DNA of 64,000 bases from Selaginella tamariscina (Eukaryota > Streptophyta > Lycopodiopsida > Selaginellales > Selaginellaceae). The stretch lies in contig PUQB01000338.1 in the NCBI GenBank assembly GCA_003024785.1, positions 124,001 through 188,000 on the forward strand. Direction: 5' to 3'. Of the stretch, positions 42,616-55,536 are shown piece after piece. The notes below the pieces were generated by a model that saw nothing but the letters and a program-made list of their open reading frames with translations, had not been told where the DNA came from and ran no database searches. The position numbers and the translations under genes were made by a program. Every line of letters begins with the position of its first letter. Position 1 is the stretch's first letter.

Positions 42616-45600
42616 ATTGGTATCAGAGCTATTCTCTGCGGTCAGTAGGACTGCCTAAAGTTGTAGTGTGTTTCAGGGTTTAGTTAGTTCTAAATTTTTG
42701 ATGTACTTTATCACTTTTGGCTAACGTATGAATTCTGCGCAGAGAGTTGGTCTTAAGATCTATAACTCTTCAAAGAACATCTACTTAATAAGTAGGTGTG
42801 GGTTATGGACTCCAATGTCGAAGACGCTTGGAAGACAACTTCCAAGTTGTATGCTAGGTGACTTTACCTTATAAATGTTTGGGTTACTTTACCATATACT
42901 TCCACAAGACGTGGCGTGTTAGTTTGTTCTGGCTTACAAACTAAGTCTTGGAAATGGGTCTTGTGATATCCTAAGTCTACACATTATTGAAAATTTTTCT
43001 TTTTCTTTAAAGTGTTTGAATTTGGGATAACACATGATTTGGAAACAGACAGTGTCCATTGAGTTTTGGCTTAGGGCAAGATTCAATATCAAGTTCAGCA
43101 ATAGTGTTCAAACGGGGAAAGACTTATGTTCAGAAGTGCATCTTTGACTTCGAAAGAAGGGGCATATTCAAACATAAGAGTGAACACTACATTTTTGACA
43201 TAAAAGTGTAAATAAGCTATCATTATAGTGCATGTTTCCGAGAGTGTAACTCTAGAAGCAGACTATGGTGTTGAACTTGTAATACAACAAAATGTCAAAT
43301 ATTAACATATAATGAATATGTTAAGCAGCTGGTTCGAACATCCAATTTAATTAAAGTATTGTTCGATGTTCGCAATATTTTAATAACGCTAGCTACAAGT
43401 AACATTAGGTGAAATAGTTTACTAAGTTCAAGTCGTCTGATTTGAACAAAGTATAACTTGAAACCTTAGTTGGTTGTAGGCGCGCACTTTGTATTCAAGT
43501 TAGCTAACTCAACTAACTTGATTATGAAGTTATCTCATGTGGGATCTTAAGAATGAGATAGAATAATAGATTTTGGTAGTAGACGGATTTAATGTTGCAT
43601 CCCTATCAATGCAGCTTTTGGATGGATGGCGTGATCTATCAGAAAGAGTAATGTTGGAAACATAGGTTTACATTTTTAGTTTACTGAGTAATGAAGAACT
43701 TGCATAGTGAAGGCGTTCGGCGCACACTTGTGCATTTTCATTATTAACTCTTTAATCTTGAAAACTGTAACGTTGTTTGTAATGTCGAGAGAAGTTCTTG
43801 AACAAGGGTGAGTCCTTGGTTAAGAAGAGCATGATTTGGGATTCTTCACTTTGTTTATCGACTAAGTAAAGAAAACTTGCTAAGTTTGATAACTTATGTT
43901 GAGAATTATCAATGAGCTAGTAATAGTCGGATTTTCATTGGAGGTTTAAGTGCATCTACCTCCTCAGAGAGTCGGTGTTCGATGAGAATTAGAAATTGAT
44001 ATTGATTTTCAATATTAATTTCATTTTAGAGTCGAATACGATTATTTAAAAGACGGTTTGTTGACTCTGCATCATGGTCGCAAATGTGGGCACTTAAAGA
44101 ACAAATAAAGTATGTATCTTTAATCTTTCGGAATATTGAAAAATAGAACTATTCTTGACTCAAAGTTTGATTGTATTCCTTGGGTTAGTTGTTAGTTCTA
44201 TCTCAAGGTTTGATGGTGTTCCTTGAGTTGGTTCAATATTCTTGTAAGTATGATATTGTGTAGCGGGATTAGCTCAAGAAGATGGTGTCCCTTCTTAATG
44301 ATTGTAGTTCAAGGTTCGTCCAATATCCGGTTCGAGAATATGAGGTTTCCTATCACCTCATCTGTTGAGATATTTATATTCTACACTTTGGCAGAATTTG
44401 TGACAATCTTTTCAAGATTGATTATAAATGACTTGTCAAAATATGGTATAATATCTCTTCAATATTGAGTTTGAAGCGCTTAATATCAAAACTTGGTTAT
44501 GATCACATGAGGTGGCCATAATCATATAATAGAAAGACTCAAGCACACTTGAGTTTGACACTTTGATAAGGCACTACCTTAGTGTTATAACTTGAAACAT
44601 GTTCTCAAGTTTGTTGAGAAATGAGGCATTTCTCAATACGTTGCTTGAGGGGCAATGTAGTACTTTCTGGATTACAAGGTGTCTAGAGTGAATAATGTAT
44701 CTTAATTCGACATACTGAACTAGATATCTTATTCATGTTTGGGAAGATTTGCTGAAGTATAAGATATAACTGAAACATGAAGTTGTTATGGCACTTTGGT
44801 GTCATGATAACATTAGTGTGAAAATAATATCTTACTAACTCAGTTAGATGAACCAGACACTAGTTCATGATTCCTCTTGGTCTCTGAATAAAGTTCCTCA
44901 AAATACTGTCATAACATTGTAGTTTCGTCTCAAAACTAAAGTTCGATTCATGTAAACTAACACTATATCTATATTAGTCATAGCATTTCGATAAATTGAT
45001 ACAATTGTAAGGTTATATCTGTTAGTATAACAACTAGTGGGTAAACTTAGGATTTGAACATTAAAAAAAAAATTATCATTATCCATTCAAGAGTATTAAT
45101 ATCAATTGCTTGAATTAGTGTTTTGATAAACATCTTTTTAAACTAATCCTTATTCCATAAACAGTTGTACTTCGGTATAGTGTTGAGAAACATTTACATA
45201 ATCAATTTCAAAGTTAAAAATTATATATAAAGGCGTGCAGTATTACAAATTCAGAGGGACTCTTATCGTGGAAACTGAGTCTTAAAATTTGGTATTTTGA
45301 ACTTAGTGGGATAAAGAGTTAGGAAGTATTGAACGGCATCTAGTATGATGTGCTCATGGGGGAATGAGTACAATGAGAGTGACAATTAAGAGACGTGTTA
45401 TTTAAAGATTGCCGATTGAGGCACTAGAGATGGTTGAATTTCCTGGTTTCCACATTAGTTTGTAAGAAAAGTATGTTAGCTTATCTGGTCCCTAAACTGG
45501 TCAGTGTTATGAAAGAGTACAAAGATGGTTGCGAATGACGAATGGTAAGGCTATCACACTTGGTCGCAGATTTGACTGAATTTGATTCCTATCGGGAATA

Positions 45601-46388
45601 AATTTATGTTAATAACACACCAAGTGAATGGCATTGGTAGATTGGCAAGACCTTGTTGTACATGTGTACAGCCATGCACCTCTGTGATCGCTTTTGGCCA
45701 GATTGACATGTTTACAAAGAACAGGGTTTTACGACTTGTACTCTTATATCGGAAAAGAGCTTGATTCCGATAAAAGTCTCATACTTAGTCTTGCGTAGCT
45801 ATATAATAATGAGAGATAGGTATAGTAGCAGACCCTTATGAAAAGGGGTAATGAGAAGCACCGAGGGATGCAGACATGTAAGTTATAATATTGTAACATG
45901 TGGAGATGTGGGACCATTAGAAAATCAAAAGAAATGCAAAGGTGTTTGGTCAAGCATTTGAGAAGTGCTTGTTGTGTGTTAGACGACAGCAGTCGTCAAC
46001 AGCATTTAATATTAAGGAATAAAGCAAGTCTTTATTTCTTTACTTAACTAGAACTATATTGGAGGCCTCTAGTTAGTTTTTGCCGGCCCTTGGTTAAAAG
46101 AAATTAACCATTGTGTTGTGTGCGTCGGTGACAGACATTGCAGACGTGCAAAAGGTCTCAAGTGACTTCATGTCGCAGTGGTGCCTCCGGTAGCTAGGTT
46201 TACGATTTAGTGAACGACGGTTCTGAAGTACTTGGTTTCGCGTAATGCAGGGGGTAATAAAAATTATGTGAACTTTTGGCTGACTCCGCATAGAGTGATA
46301 TGTTAGTTTTGGTTAGTTTTCTCTAACATTATCTAGTCTTGGAGTTGGACGTCAACGAGGACGTTGACATTTTCAAAGGCGGGGAGTG
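42616..46388 (+). other. LARD3 internal region, non-coding
   Basis: It begins with the primer site TGGTATCAGAGC (42618-42629) and ends with the polypurine tract GGCGGGGAGTG. No frame longer than ~80 residues and none with recognisable domains. It is the reverse complement of the LARD1, LARD2 and LARD4 interiors. The final ~270 bp (46110 on) match the 3' untranslated region of G1. Confidence 0.82.
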
Positions 46389-47603
46389 TGTCATAGTTTT
46401 TACTATGACTCAACCCTTTACTTTGGACGTTGACTGTTGTTACCTACTGTACTATGTTGATAAGCCCTAGGTGTAGAAGAAACAGGCCCGCTTAGTGCAC
46501 TTGGATATCTAGTGATGGTCCGGCCGGGTGTCATTAGGTATTTGCAAGAAACTCTAGGCGAAGCTAGCACTTCCATCTAGAAAACTCTTACCTTGGTTTT
46601 CCGTGTCCAGTTAGATTAATGATTAGTTCCAATGAGTTCGGCATGTCGGATATGCTTAGAAATACCCCCAGGTTTGATAGGTTAGGGTTTAGGGGTCGAT
46701 GGATAACTCACCAAGTATGTTCCCTCTGGGAATGAGATTTCAGTGCTAGCCCACTTATGTAAACAGGAAACAGGGGGGGGGCTCTGTCACATAAATAAGG
46801 TAGTATATAGGAGTGAGGGTTCCTGGGTTCATGACTGAGCTCGTTACTCTTCTCCCAGTGCAAGCTCTAGCTTGTGTCGTCAAGGCACAACCCTCTGTTG
46901 TGCCGCCCTAACTTCCAGATGCCAGGGGTATGTCCCACCTTCGGGGTAGCTTACCCTTAACGTTACCAAATCCATGCCTGGGAGGTCTTGTCGGAATGCA
47001 CGTTCAAGAGGCAGAGGTTGAGGCTTGTCTCTAGCCTCCTCCTCCATGTCAAGCTAAGTGTAGCACTCACAACCAAGCAAGGCACATCCGTGTCCTTGTC
47101 CAACTGTGAGCGTGGGATCTTGTTTAATAGGTTCATGTTACTTGGTTCCTGAGGGTTCATTGAGGGGTTCTAGAGTCGGCATTTAGGAGCCACGTTTGTG
47201 GCACTTGGTGCAACTCTTGAATCTAAGGGCTATGGCATGATAGCCCACATCGGGGAAGGCAGTGTCACATGGAAATGTGACACTAGGCTAAAATCACATG
47301 GTACAACGCCTGAGGCACGCCCTTTGGGGTTATGTCATGGGCTTGTCGCCAAGGGGTTGGATACTTTAGCAAATAGACATGCTTGTGCTTGCACTAGGGT
47401 GCTAAGCCTTGGGCATTTGCTCAAGGGAGGTTAGGTCTCATAACTAGGTGTGCTTTGGCACACTTGGCTAGGGGAGTGTTCTCCTTGGAATTCAAGGGTT
47501 GAACAACCTAAACATGTTAGCATGAGCCCTTTCGTGAGGCACTCGCAAGGTCATGTGCTTAGGGTTATTCCAAAGCTAGCCTTAGGGAGTTTGCTTAGCA
47601 TAA
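46389..47603 (+). repeat. LARD3 3' LTR (truncated)
   Basis: It matches the 5' LTR from TGTCATAG to GAGTTTGCTTAGCATAAC, then joins G1 LTR sequence (GACACCTAAGGCTCGG). The junction shares AAC, pointing to a microhomology deletion. Confidence 0.86.
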
Positions 47604-47808
47604 CGACACCTAAGGCTCGGCTAATCTGTGTATCCTGATTCATAAGGTGAGTCTCATTTGTGGACTTAGTTAGTTAGGGGTTTGAGTTCCTAAGGCTTGG
47701 GTTCCTAATACGGGTTATTTTACTAGATTTTGTGAGGTTTCCAGAGAGGGGATTCCAAGGTTGGCACCTGGCAAGCCGCCTTTGTGGCACCAGGTAAAAA
47801 CTCTGACA
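47604..47808 (+). repeat. G1 3' LTR, last segment
   Basis: This matches the end of the G1 5' LTR (34750-34960) and ends AAAAACTCTGACA, followed by the target duplication TAATG. Confidence 0.88.
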
Positions 47809-48621
47809 TAATGCAAGGGGGGTAATAAAACTTATGAACTTTTTGCTGACTCCGCATAGAGTGATTAGTGTTAGTTTTTGGTTAATTTTTCCTAACCTAG
47901 TCTAGTAGTCTTGGAGTTAGACGTCAACGAGGACATTGACATTTTCAAAGGCGGGGAGTGTGTCATAGTTTTTATTATGACTCGACCCTTTACTTTGGGG
48001 TTTGACTGTTGTTACTTACTGAGTTGTGTGACAAACCTTAGATGTAGTAGGAAACAGGCCCATTTAGTGCACTTGGGTATCTAGTGATGTCCGGCCGGTG
48101 TCATTAGGTATTTGCAGGAAACTCTAGGCGAAGCTAGAACTTACCTTCTAGAAACTCTCCCCCGTTTTGACATTCCAAGTTAGGGTTCTTCACAAGTATA
48201 GCTTGTTAAAATAAGGGTTAGGGCCACCCTAGGGTTGCCCTAAACCCCCCCTAGGGGTTAGGTTTAGGGTTAGGTTAGGACAACTCATTTTCTCTAAGGG
48301 TTGGCATTTCCGTGCCAGTCCACTTACTCACTTAAGAAAACAGAGGGGGCGGGATCCATCACATAAATAAGGTAGAGTATATGTAGTGAGGCTTCCTGGG
48401 TTCAAAAGAGAGCTTGTTAATCTCCTATTGGTGCAAGCTAAGCTTGTGTCATTAAGGCGCAACCCTCTATTGTGCCGCCCTAACTTCCACACGACAGGGG
48501 TACATTCCACCTTTGGCTTAGACTATCCTTATCGTTGGCAATCATGCCTTTGTGAAGGAGTACATTCTTCCAAGGAGTTAGTCAGATTCCTTGACTCGAA
48601 AATCTACTCACACGCTCAAAA
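47809..48621 (+). repeat. G0: 3' untranslated end and 3' LTR (truncated by LARD4)
   Basis: G0 resumes at TAATGCAAGGGG and runs to a polypurine tract. Its 3' LTR starts at 47961 (TGTCATAGTTTTTATTATG) and is cut by LARD4 at 48621. It is closely related to G1's LTR but differs by indels throughout. Confidence 0.82.
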
Positions 48622-50166
48622 TGTCAAAGTTTTAACCCAAAGGGCCATCAAGTGGTAACATGTGGCTGCCAAGTGGCCATTTGACGTCGTCACCCTATGT
48701 GAGCAATACTAAGTCTTCCAAGATAACCCTAAGAGTCTGACTCAGGGGCCCAATTAGGCAAAAGACTTAGAGTCCCACCCTAAGTCCCCTAGAATGACCA
48801 TCCCCTGAACCCTAGAGGATAACCTGAGTAGACTTTAGGATCCTGTTCCAATAGACCTAGATAGGCTCATGCCCTAACCCCACAAAGGAGATGTGTTCAC
48901 ACATACCCCCATGACTAAGCTAAAGCATCATCACTTATCCCTTGAGGAATCACCCTCATCTAGGAGTACAACCCCTTTAGGGCGTCAAGGGGTACCTTGA
49001 ACCATGACTAGCCCCTAAGGGTTTGGGTGGCCAAGGCATACCCTAGACCTAGGGCTAGTACTTAGTAAGGACACGAGTGTGAGCCATAGGTGGACACGAG
49101 TTTCTACTAAGCAAACTCCCTAAGGCTAGGATTAGAAAACCCTAAGTACATGACCTTGCGAGTGCTTCATGAAAAGGCTCATGCTAACAAGCTTAGGTTG
49201 TTCAACAACTAGATTCCAAGGAGGACACTCCCCTAGCCAAGTGTGCTTAAGCACACCTGGTTACGAGACCTAACCTCCCTCAAGCGATGCCCAGCTTAGC
49301 ACCCTAGTGTGAGCACAAGCATGCATGTTTGTCAAAGTATCCAACCCCTTGGCAACAAGGCCACGACACAACCCCAAAGGGCATGCCTCAGGCCTTGTAT
49401 CATGTGACATCTAGTCCAGTGTCACATCTCCATGTGACACTGCCTTCCTCGTTGTGGGCTATCATGCCATAGCCCCTAGATTCAAGAGTTGCACCAAGTG
49501 CCACAAATGTGGCTCCTAAATGCCAACTCTAGAACCCCTCAATTATCCCTCAGGACTCGTAAGGAAACCTTATCAATCAAGAACCCACGACCACAGTTGG
49601 ACAAGGACAGGAACGTGCCCTGCTTAGCTGTGAGTGTTGCTCTTAGCTTGACGTGGAGGAGGAGGCTAGAGACAAGCCTCAACCTCTGCCTCTTGAAACG
49701 TGCATTCCCACAAGACCTCCCAGGCATGGATTCACAGGTAAGCTACCCCGTCATTTGGAAGTTAGGGCGGCACAACAGAGGTTGTGCCTTGACGACACAA
49801 GCTAGAGCTTGCACCGAGAGAAGAGTAACGAGCTCAGTCATGAACCTAGGAACCCTCACTCCTATACACTACCTTATTTATGTGATAGAGGCCCCCCCCT
49901 ATTTTACTATTTACATAAGTGGGCTAGCACGGAATCTCATTCTCAAAGGAAATATACTTGGTGAGTTAATTAATGACTCATTAACCCCTAAACCTTAACC
50001 TAGGCATGGGGTTAAGTCAACCCTAAGGGTATTTCTACCATATCTGACATGCCGAATTCACCAAAACCACCCAAAAACCTAATTGGGACACAGAAAACCA
50101 GGGTAAGAGTTTTTTTAAATGGAAGTGCTAGCTTCGCCTAGAGTTTCTTGCAAATACCTAATGACT
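48622..50166 (-). repeat. LARD4 3' LTR (one end deleted)
   Basis: It starts TGTCAAAGTTTTAACCC and follows the LARD LTR to AAATACCTAATGAC. The remaining ~150 bp up to CTATGACA are missing. Confidence 0.84.
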
Positions 50167-53100
50167 GGTTTAGGGTTAACCTTGTTATCTTAGCACACAA
50201 CAAGCACTTTGATGTCCATCTCAAGTGCTTAACCAATCGCCTTCTCATTTCTTTGATTCCCAATGGTTCCACATTTCTATATGTTACGTTTTTATAACTT
50301 CACATTTCTACATCCCTTGGTGTTTCTCATTACCCCTTTTACATAAGGGTCTGCTACTATACCTATCCCCTTTAGTATATAGTTACGCCAGACTAGGTGT
50401 GAGACTTTTATCGGAATCAAGCTCTTTTCCGATGCTAGAGTACTTTTCTCGAAACCCTATTCTTGTAGACATGTCAACCTGGCCAAAGGCGATCACAGAG
50501 GCGCATGGTTGTACACATGTATACAACAAGGTCATGCCAACTTGAAATTAGCCCATCCACTTGATGTGTCATTGACATAACTTCAATCCCAATGGAAATT
50601 AAATTTAAGTCAAATCTATTACCAAGTGTAATAGCACTAATATTCACTTTTCCGCAACCGACTTTGTACTCTTTCATAACACGACTAGTTCAGGGACCAG
50701 ATAAGCTAACATACCTTTCTTTAAAAACCAATGTGGAAACTAGAAATTCAACTCATTTCTAAGATAGTACGTGTCTTAACTGACACATTTATTGTACTCA
50801 TTCTCCAAAGAGCACAACATACTAGATGCCATTCCATAATTCCTAACTCTCATCTCACTAAGTTTAAAAATACCATATTTCAAAACTTAGTTTCCACGAT
50901 AAGAGTCTCCCTGAACTCAGAATACTGCACGTCTTCATAACATTATATTCATGTCCAACTCTCAAACTGATTATGTAAATGTTTCTCAACACTATACTAA
51001 AGTATAGCATTTTCACTAATTGGAGCAATTATTGTTTCGATAAACATCTCTTAAAACTAATCTTTATTCTATAAATAGTTACAATTTTGATATTGATACT
51101 CTCGAATGGATAATAATCGTTTTAACGTTCAAATCCTAAGCTCATCAACTAGTTACAATCATATCAATTTATTAAAATGCTACAACTATAATATAAACAT
51201 GGTCTTAGTTTATATAAACCAAACTTCAGTTTTGAGATGGAAATATAATGTTATGACAGTATTCCGAGGAACTTTGTTTAGAGACTAAGAGGAATCATGA
51301 ACTAGTGTCTGGTTCATCTAACTGATTTAGTAAGATATCAACCTTCACATAAATGTTATCATAACACTGAAGTGTTATATCAATTTCATGTTTCAGTCAT
51401 ACCTTATAACTTAATAGATCTCCCCAAACATAAATAAAATATCTAGTTCAGTACATCAAACTAAGATACATTATTCACTCTAGACACTAGCAATCATCAA
51501 TGTACCATATTGCTCCTCAAGCAATGTATTGAGAAACTCTTCATTTCTTAACTAACTTGAAAACACGTTTCAAGTTATTACACTAAGGTACCTTACCAAA
51601 GTGTCAAACTCAAATCCGCTTGAGTCTTTATATTTCATGATTATGGCCACTTCATGTGATCATAACCCAATTTTGATATTGAGCGCTCCAAACTCAATAT
51701 TAAGGAGATATCATACCATACTTTGACAAGTCATTTATAATCAATCTTAAAAAGATTGTCAAAATACTTCTAAAGTTTAGAATATAAATATCTTAACAAA
51801 TGAGGTGATAGGAAACCTCATATTTTCATACCGAATATTGGACCATACGTTATGGACATTGTATCACAATCATCAAGAAGGGAGACCATCTTTTTGAACT
51901 AATCTAACCACTGGATATCTCACTTTCAAGGATTTTGAACCAGACTCAAGGAACACCATCAAACCTTGAGATAGAACCAATAATTAACCCAAGGACTACA
52001 ATCAAACCTTGAGTCAAGAATAGTTCCATTTTTCGATATTCTAAAGAACTGAAGATATGTACTTTATAAGTTCTCGGAATGCCCACATTTGCGACCATGA
52101 TGCAAAGTCAAGAAACCATCTTTTTGAACAATCGTATTCGACTCAAAAATAATATTAATATTGAAAACCAATACCAACTTCTAATTCTTATCGGGTACAT
52201 ACTATTTTAAGGAGGTACATGCACTTAAACATCCAATGGAAATCCGACTATTACTAGCTCATTGATAATTCTCAACATAAGTTATCAAACTTAGCAAGTT
52301 TCCTTACTTAGTTGATAAACTAAGTGGAGAATCCCAAATCATGCTCTTCTTAAGCAAGGAATCACCCTTGTTCAAGAGCTTATCCCCTTATTACAAACAA
52401 CATTACAGATTCTAAGATTAAAGAGTTAATAATGAAAATGCACAAGTGTGCGCCGAATGCCTTCACTATGCAAGTCCTTCATTACTCAGTAACCTGAAAA
52501 TATAAATGTATGTGTCCAACATTACTTTTATGATAGATCACGCCATCCATCCAAAAGCTGCATTGATAGGGATGCAACATTAAATTCGTCTACTGCCAAA
52601 ATCTATTATTCTATTTCATTCTTATGATCCCACATAAGATAACTTCATAATCAAGTTAGTCAAGCTAGTTAACTTGAATACAAAGTGCACGCTTACAACT
52701 AACCAAGGTTTCAAGTTGTACTTTGTTCAAATCAAGGTACTTGAACTTAGTAAACTATTTCACCTAATGTTACTTATAGCTAGCATCATCAAAATATTGC
52801 AAACGTCGGACAATACTTTGATTACGTTGGATCTTCGAATCAACTGCTTAACATATTTATCATATGTTAATATTTGACATTTCATTGTATTATAAGTTCA
52901 TCACCATAGTCTGTTTCTAGAGTTACACTCTCGAAAACATGCACTATAATGAGAGCTTATTTTACACTTTATGTCAAAATGTAGTGTTCATTCTTATGTT
53001 TGAATATGCCCCTCCTCCCGAAGTTAAAGACACACATTTAACATAAGCCTTTCCCCATTTGAACACTATTGCCGAACCCAATATTGAATCTCGACCTCAG

Positions 53101-53556
53101 CCAAAACTTAATGGACATAGTCACGTTCTCAAATCATGTGTTATTCCAAATTCAAACACCTTAAAGAAAAAGAAAAATTTTCAATAATGTGTAGACTTAG
53201 GATATTACAAGACCCACCTCACAAAACTTAGTTTGTAAGCCAGAGCAACTAACATGCCACGTCTTGGGAAGTATATGGTAAAGTAACCTGAACATCCATA
53301 AGGCAAAGTAACCTAACTTACAACTTAGAAGTTGCCTTCCAAGTGGTACTTTCAACATTAGAGTCCATAACCCACACCCACTTGTGGAGTAAGTGTACTT
53401 TGAAGAGTTATAGATCTCAGGACCATCTCTCCACGCAGAATTTAGACGTTAGCCGAAAGTGATAGAGTACTTCAAGAATTTAGAACTAACTAAACCCTAA
53501 AACACACCACACTTTAGGCAGTCCTACTGATCATAGAGAATGGCTCTGATACCAAT
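50167..53556 (-). other. LARD4 internal region, non-coding
   Basis: This is collinear with 16570-19958 of LARD1 with high similarity. No coding frame. The first ~400 bp of the LARD interior (polypurine side) are missing. Confidence 0.8.
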
Positions 53557-55246
53557 TGTCAGAGTTTTAACCCAAAGGGCCAACACGTGGCAACACGTGG
53601 CTGCCAAGTGGCCATTCAGCATCATCACCCTGTGTGAGCAACGCTAAGTCTTCCAAGATAACCCTAAGAGTCTAACTCAGGGGCCTAATTAGGCAAAAGA
53701 CTTAGAGTCCCACCCTAAGTCCCCTGGAATGACCATCCCCTGAACCCTAGAGGATAACTCGAGTAGACTTTAGGATCCTATCCCAGTAGACCTAGACAGG
53801 CTCATGCCCTAACCCCACAAAGGAGATGTGTCTCACACATACCCCCGTGATAGAGCTAAGGCATCGTCACTTACCCTTTGAGGAATCACCCTCATCCGGG
53901 AGTACAACCCCTTTAGGGCGACAAGGGGTACCCTGAACCACGACTAACCCTAAGGGTTTGGGTGGCCAAGTCATACCCTAAACTAGGGCTAGTACTTAAT
54001 GAGGACACGAGTGTTCTACTAAGCAAACTCCCTAAGGCTAGGTTTGGAAAACCCTAAGTACATGACTTTGCGAGTGCTTCACGAAAAGGCTCTTAACAAG
54101 CTTAGGTTGTTCAACCCCTAGATTCAAAGGAGAACACTCCCCTAGCCAAGTGTGCTTAAGCACACCTAGTTACAAGACCTAACCTCCCTTGAGCAAATGC
54201 CCAAGGCTTAGCACCCTAGTGTGAGCACAAGCATGTTTGTTTGTCAAAGTATCCAACCACTTGGCGACAAGCCCATGACATAACCCCAAAGGGCGTGCCT
54301 TAGGCGTTGTATTATGTGACGTTTAGCCCAGTGTCACATCTCCATGTGACACTACCTTCCCCGATGTGGGCTATCATGCCATAGCCCTTAGATTCAAGAG
54401 ATGCACCAAGTGCCACAAATGTGGCTCCTAAATGTCAACTCTAGAACCCCTTAGTGAACCCTTAGGAATTTGAACTTGTCAAATAGATCCCACACCCACA
54501 GTTGGTCAAGGACACGGATGTGCCTTGCTTGGCCATGAGTGTTACACCTAGCTTGACGTGGAGGAGGAGGCTAGAGATAAGCCTCAACCTCTGCCACTTG
54601 GAACGTGCATCTCGACAAGACCTCCCACGCATGGATTCGCCAACGTTAAGGGTAAGCTACCCCGAAGGTGGGACGTACCCCTGTCATCTGAAAGTTAGGG
54701 CGACACAACAGAGGGTTGTACCTTAACGACACAAGCTAAAGCTTGCACCGGTAAAAGAGCAACGAACTCAGTCATGAACCTAGTAGCTCTCCTACGTTTA
54801 CTCTATCTTATTTATGTGACAGAGCGCCCCCCCCACCCCCCATATGTGAAAGTGGGCTGGCACTGAATGCCAGCCCCTTAGTTAATGAGATGAGTTTGCA
54901 CACTAACCCCTACCCCTAAAACCCTAACCAAGGAGGGTGGGGTTTTAGGGCATGGGTTAGGGCAACCCTAGGGTTAGGTCAACCCTAGGGGTGTTCCTAA
55001 CCCTATTTAACATGCCAAACTCATCTTAACTAGGACGTCAAAATCGGGGGTGGGTTTTCTAGAAGGTAAGTGCTACCTTCGCTTAGAGTTTCTCGCAACA
55101 TCTAAAGATAGCCGGCCGGACTACCCCTAAACACCTAAGTGCACTAAGCGGGGCTGTTTCTCACTACATCTAGGGTCTGTCGACATAGTACAATAGGTAA
55201 CAACAATCAACCTCCAAAGTAAAGGGTCGAGTCAAAAACTATGACA
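53557..55246 (-). repeat. LARD4 5' LTR with unoccupied transposon target
   Basis: It is 1,690 bp, from TGTCAGAGTTTTAACCC to AAACTATGACA. At 54408-54411 it has AAGT within GCACCAAGTGCCAC, the exact site that is split by the TIR transposon in LARD1. Confidence 0.9.
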
Positions 55247-55536
55247 AAAACATTCATGGACGGCGAAAACGTAAACGTGAATATCTTGTTAAGTGGAAAG
55301 GGTACTTGGCATGTGAGTCGACATGGGAAACATTGGAGAATCTACAAAAAGCGATGGAGTTGGTGAATGAGTTTGAGGCAAGGTCTCAAACTAATTAAGA
55401 AATAAAGTTATTTCTTCCTAACCTAGGGGCCGACAGACAACAATAACTAAAAGAAATTAACTAACTTGTTATTTGTGTCGGGTGACAGACTTGGAGACGT
55501 GCAAAAGGTCTCCAAATGACTTCTTGTCGCAGGTGG
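55247..55536 (+). pseudogene. G0': second copy of the chromodomain end of G0
   Basis: This matches 33630-33950 (VNVNILLSGKGTWHVSRHGK region in one frame; chromodomain in another), then the 3' untranslated part up to GTCGCAGGTGG. A ~30-bp block near 55447 present in G0 is deleted here. LARD2 is inserted at its end. Confidence 0.72.

Larger units (their letters stand above)
40787..47603 (+). mobile_element. LARD3: non-coding LTR retrotransposon in the G1 3' LTR
   Basis: It has a 5' LTR of 1,829 bp, a perfect primer site, a 3,773-bp internal region without coding frames and a 3' LTR that is cut short at about 47603. The predicted target duplication is CTACC (40782-40786); its right-hand partner was lost in a deletion that also removed the rest of the LARD3 LTR and ~230 bp of the G1 LTR. 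The unoccupied site is intact in G1' at 63592-63596. Confidence 0.87.
34016..47808 (+). mobile_element. G1: Ty3/gypsy chromovirus, with LARD3 inserted in its 3' LTR
   Basis: It is flanked by the 5-bp target duplication TAATG (34011-34015 and 47809-47813). It has a 945-bp 5' LTR, primer site, gag, pol with protease, reverse transcriptase, RNase H, integrase and chromodomain, polypurine tract and a 3' LTR starting at 40288. LARD3 interrupts that LTR at 40787. The far part of the LTR resumes at 47604. It is inserted in the 3' untranslated region of the related element G0; the uninterrupted site can be seen within G1 itself at about 40143. Coding frames carry several stops and shifts. Confidence 0.88.
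48622..55246 (-). mobile_element. LARD4: non-coding LTR retrotransposon (likely recombinant)
   Basis: On the minus strand it has a 5' LTR (55246-53557), primer site (reversed CTGATACCAAT, 53546-53556), internal region (53556-50167) and 3' LTR (50166-48622). The flanks do not match: G0 LTR on one side (CAAAA), G0' pol end on the other (AAAAC). That fits an element formed by recombination between two LARDs. The end of the 3' LTR and the start of the internal region, including the polypurine tract, are deleted near 50166. Confidence 0.82.
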
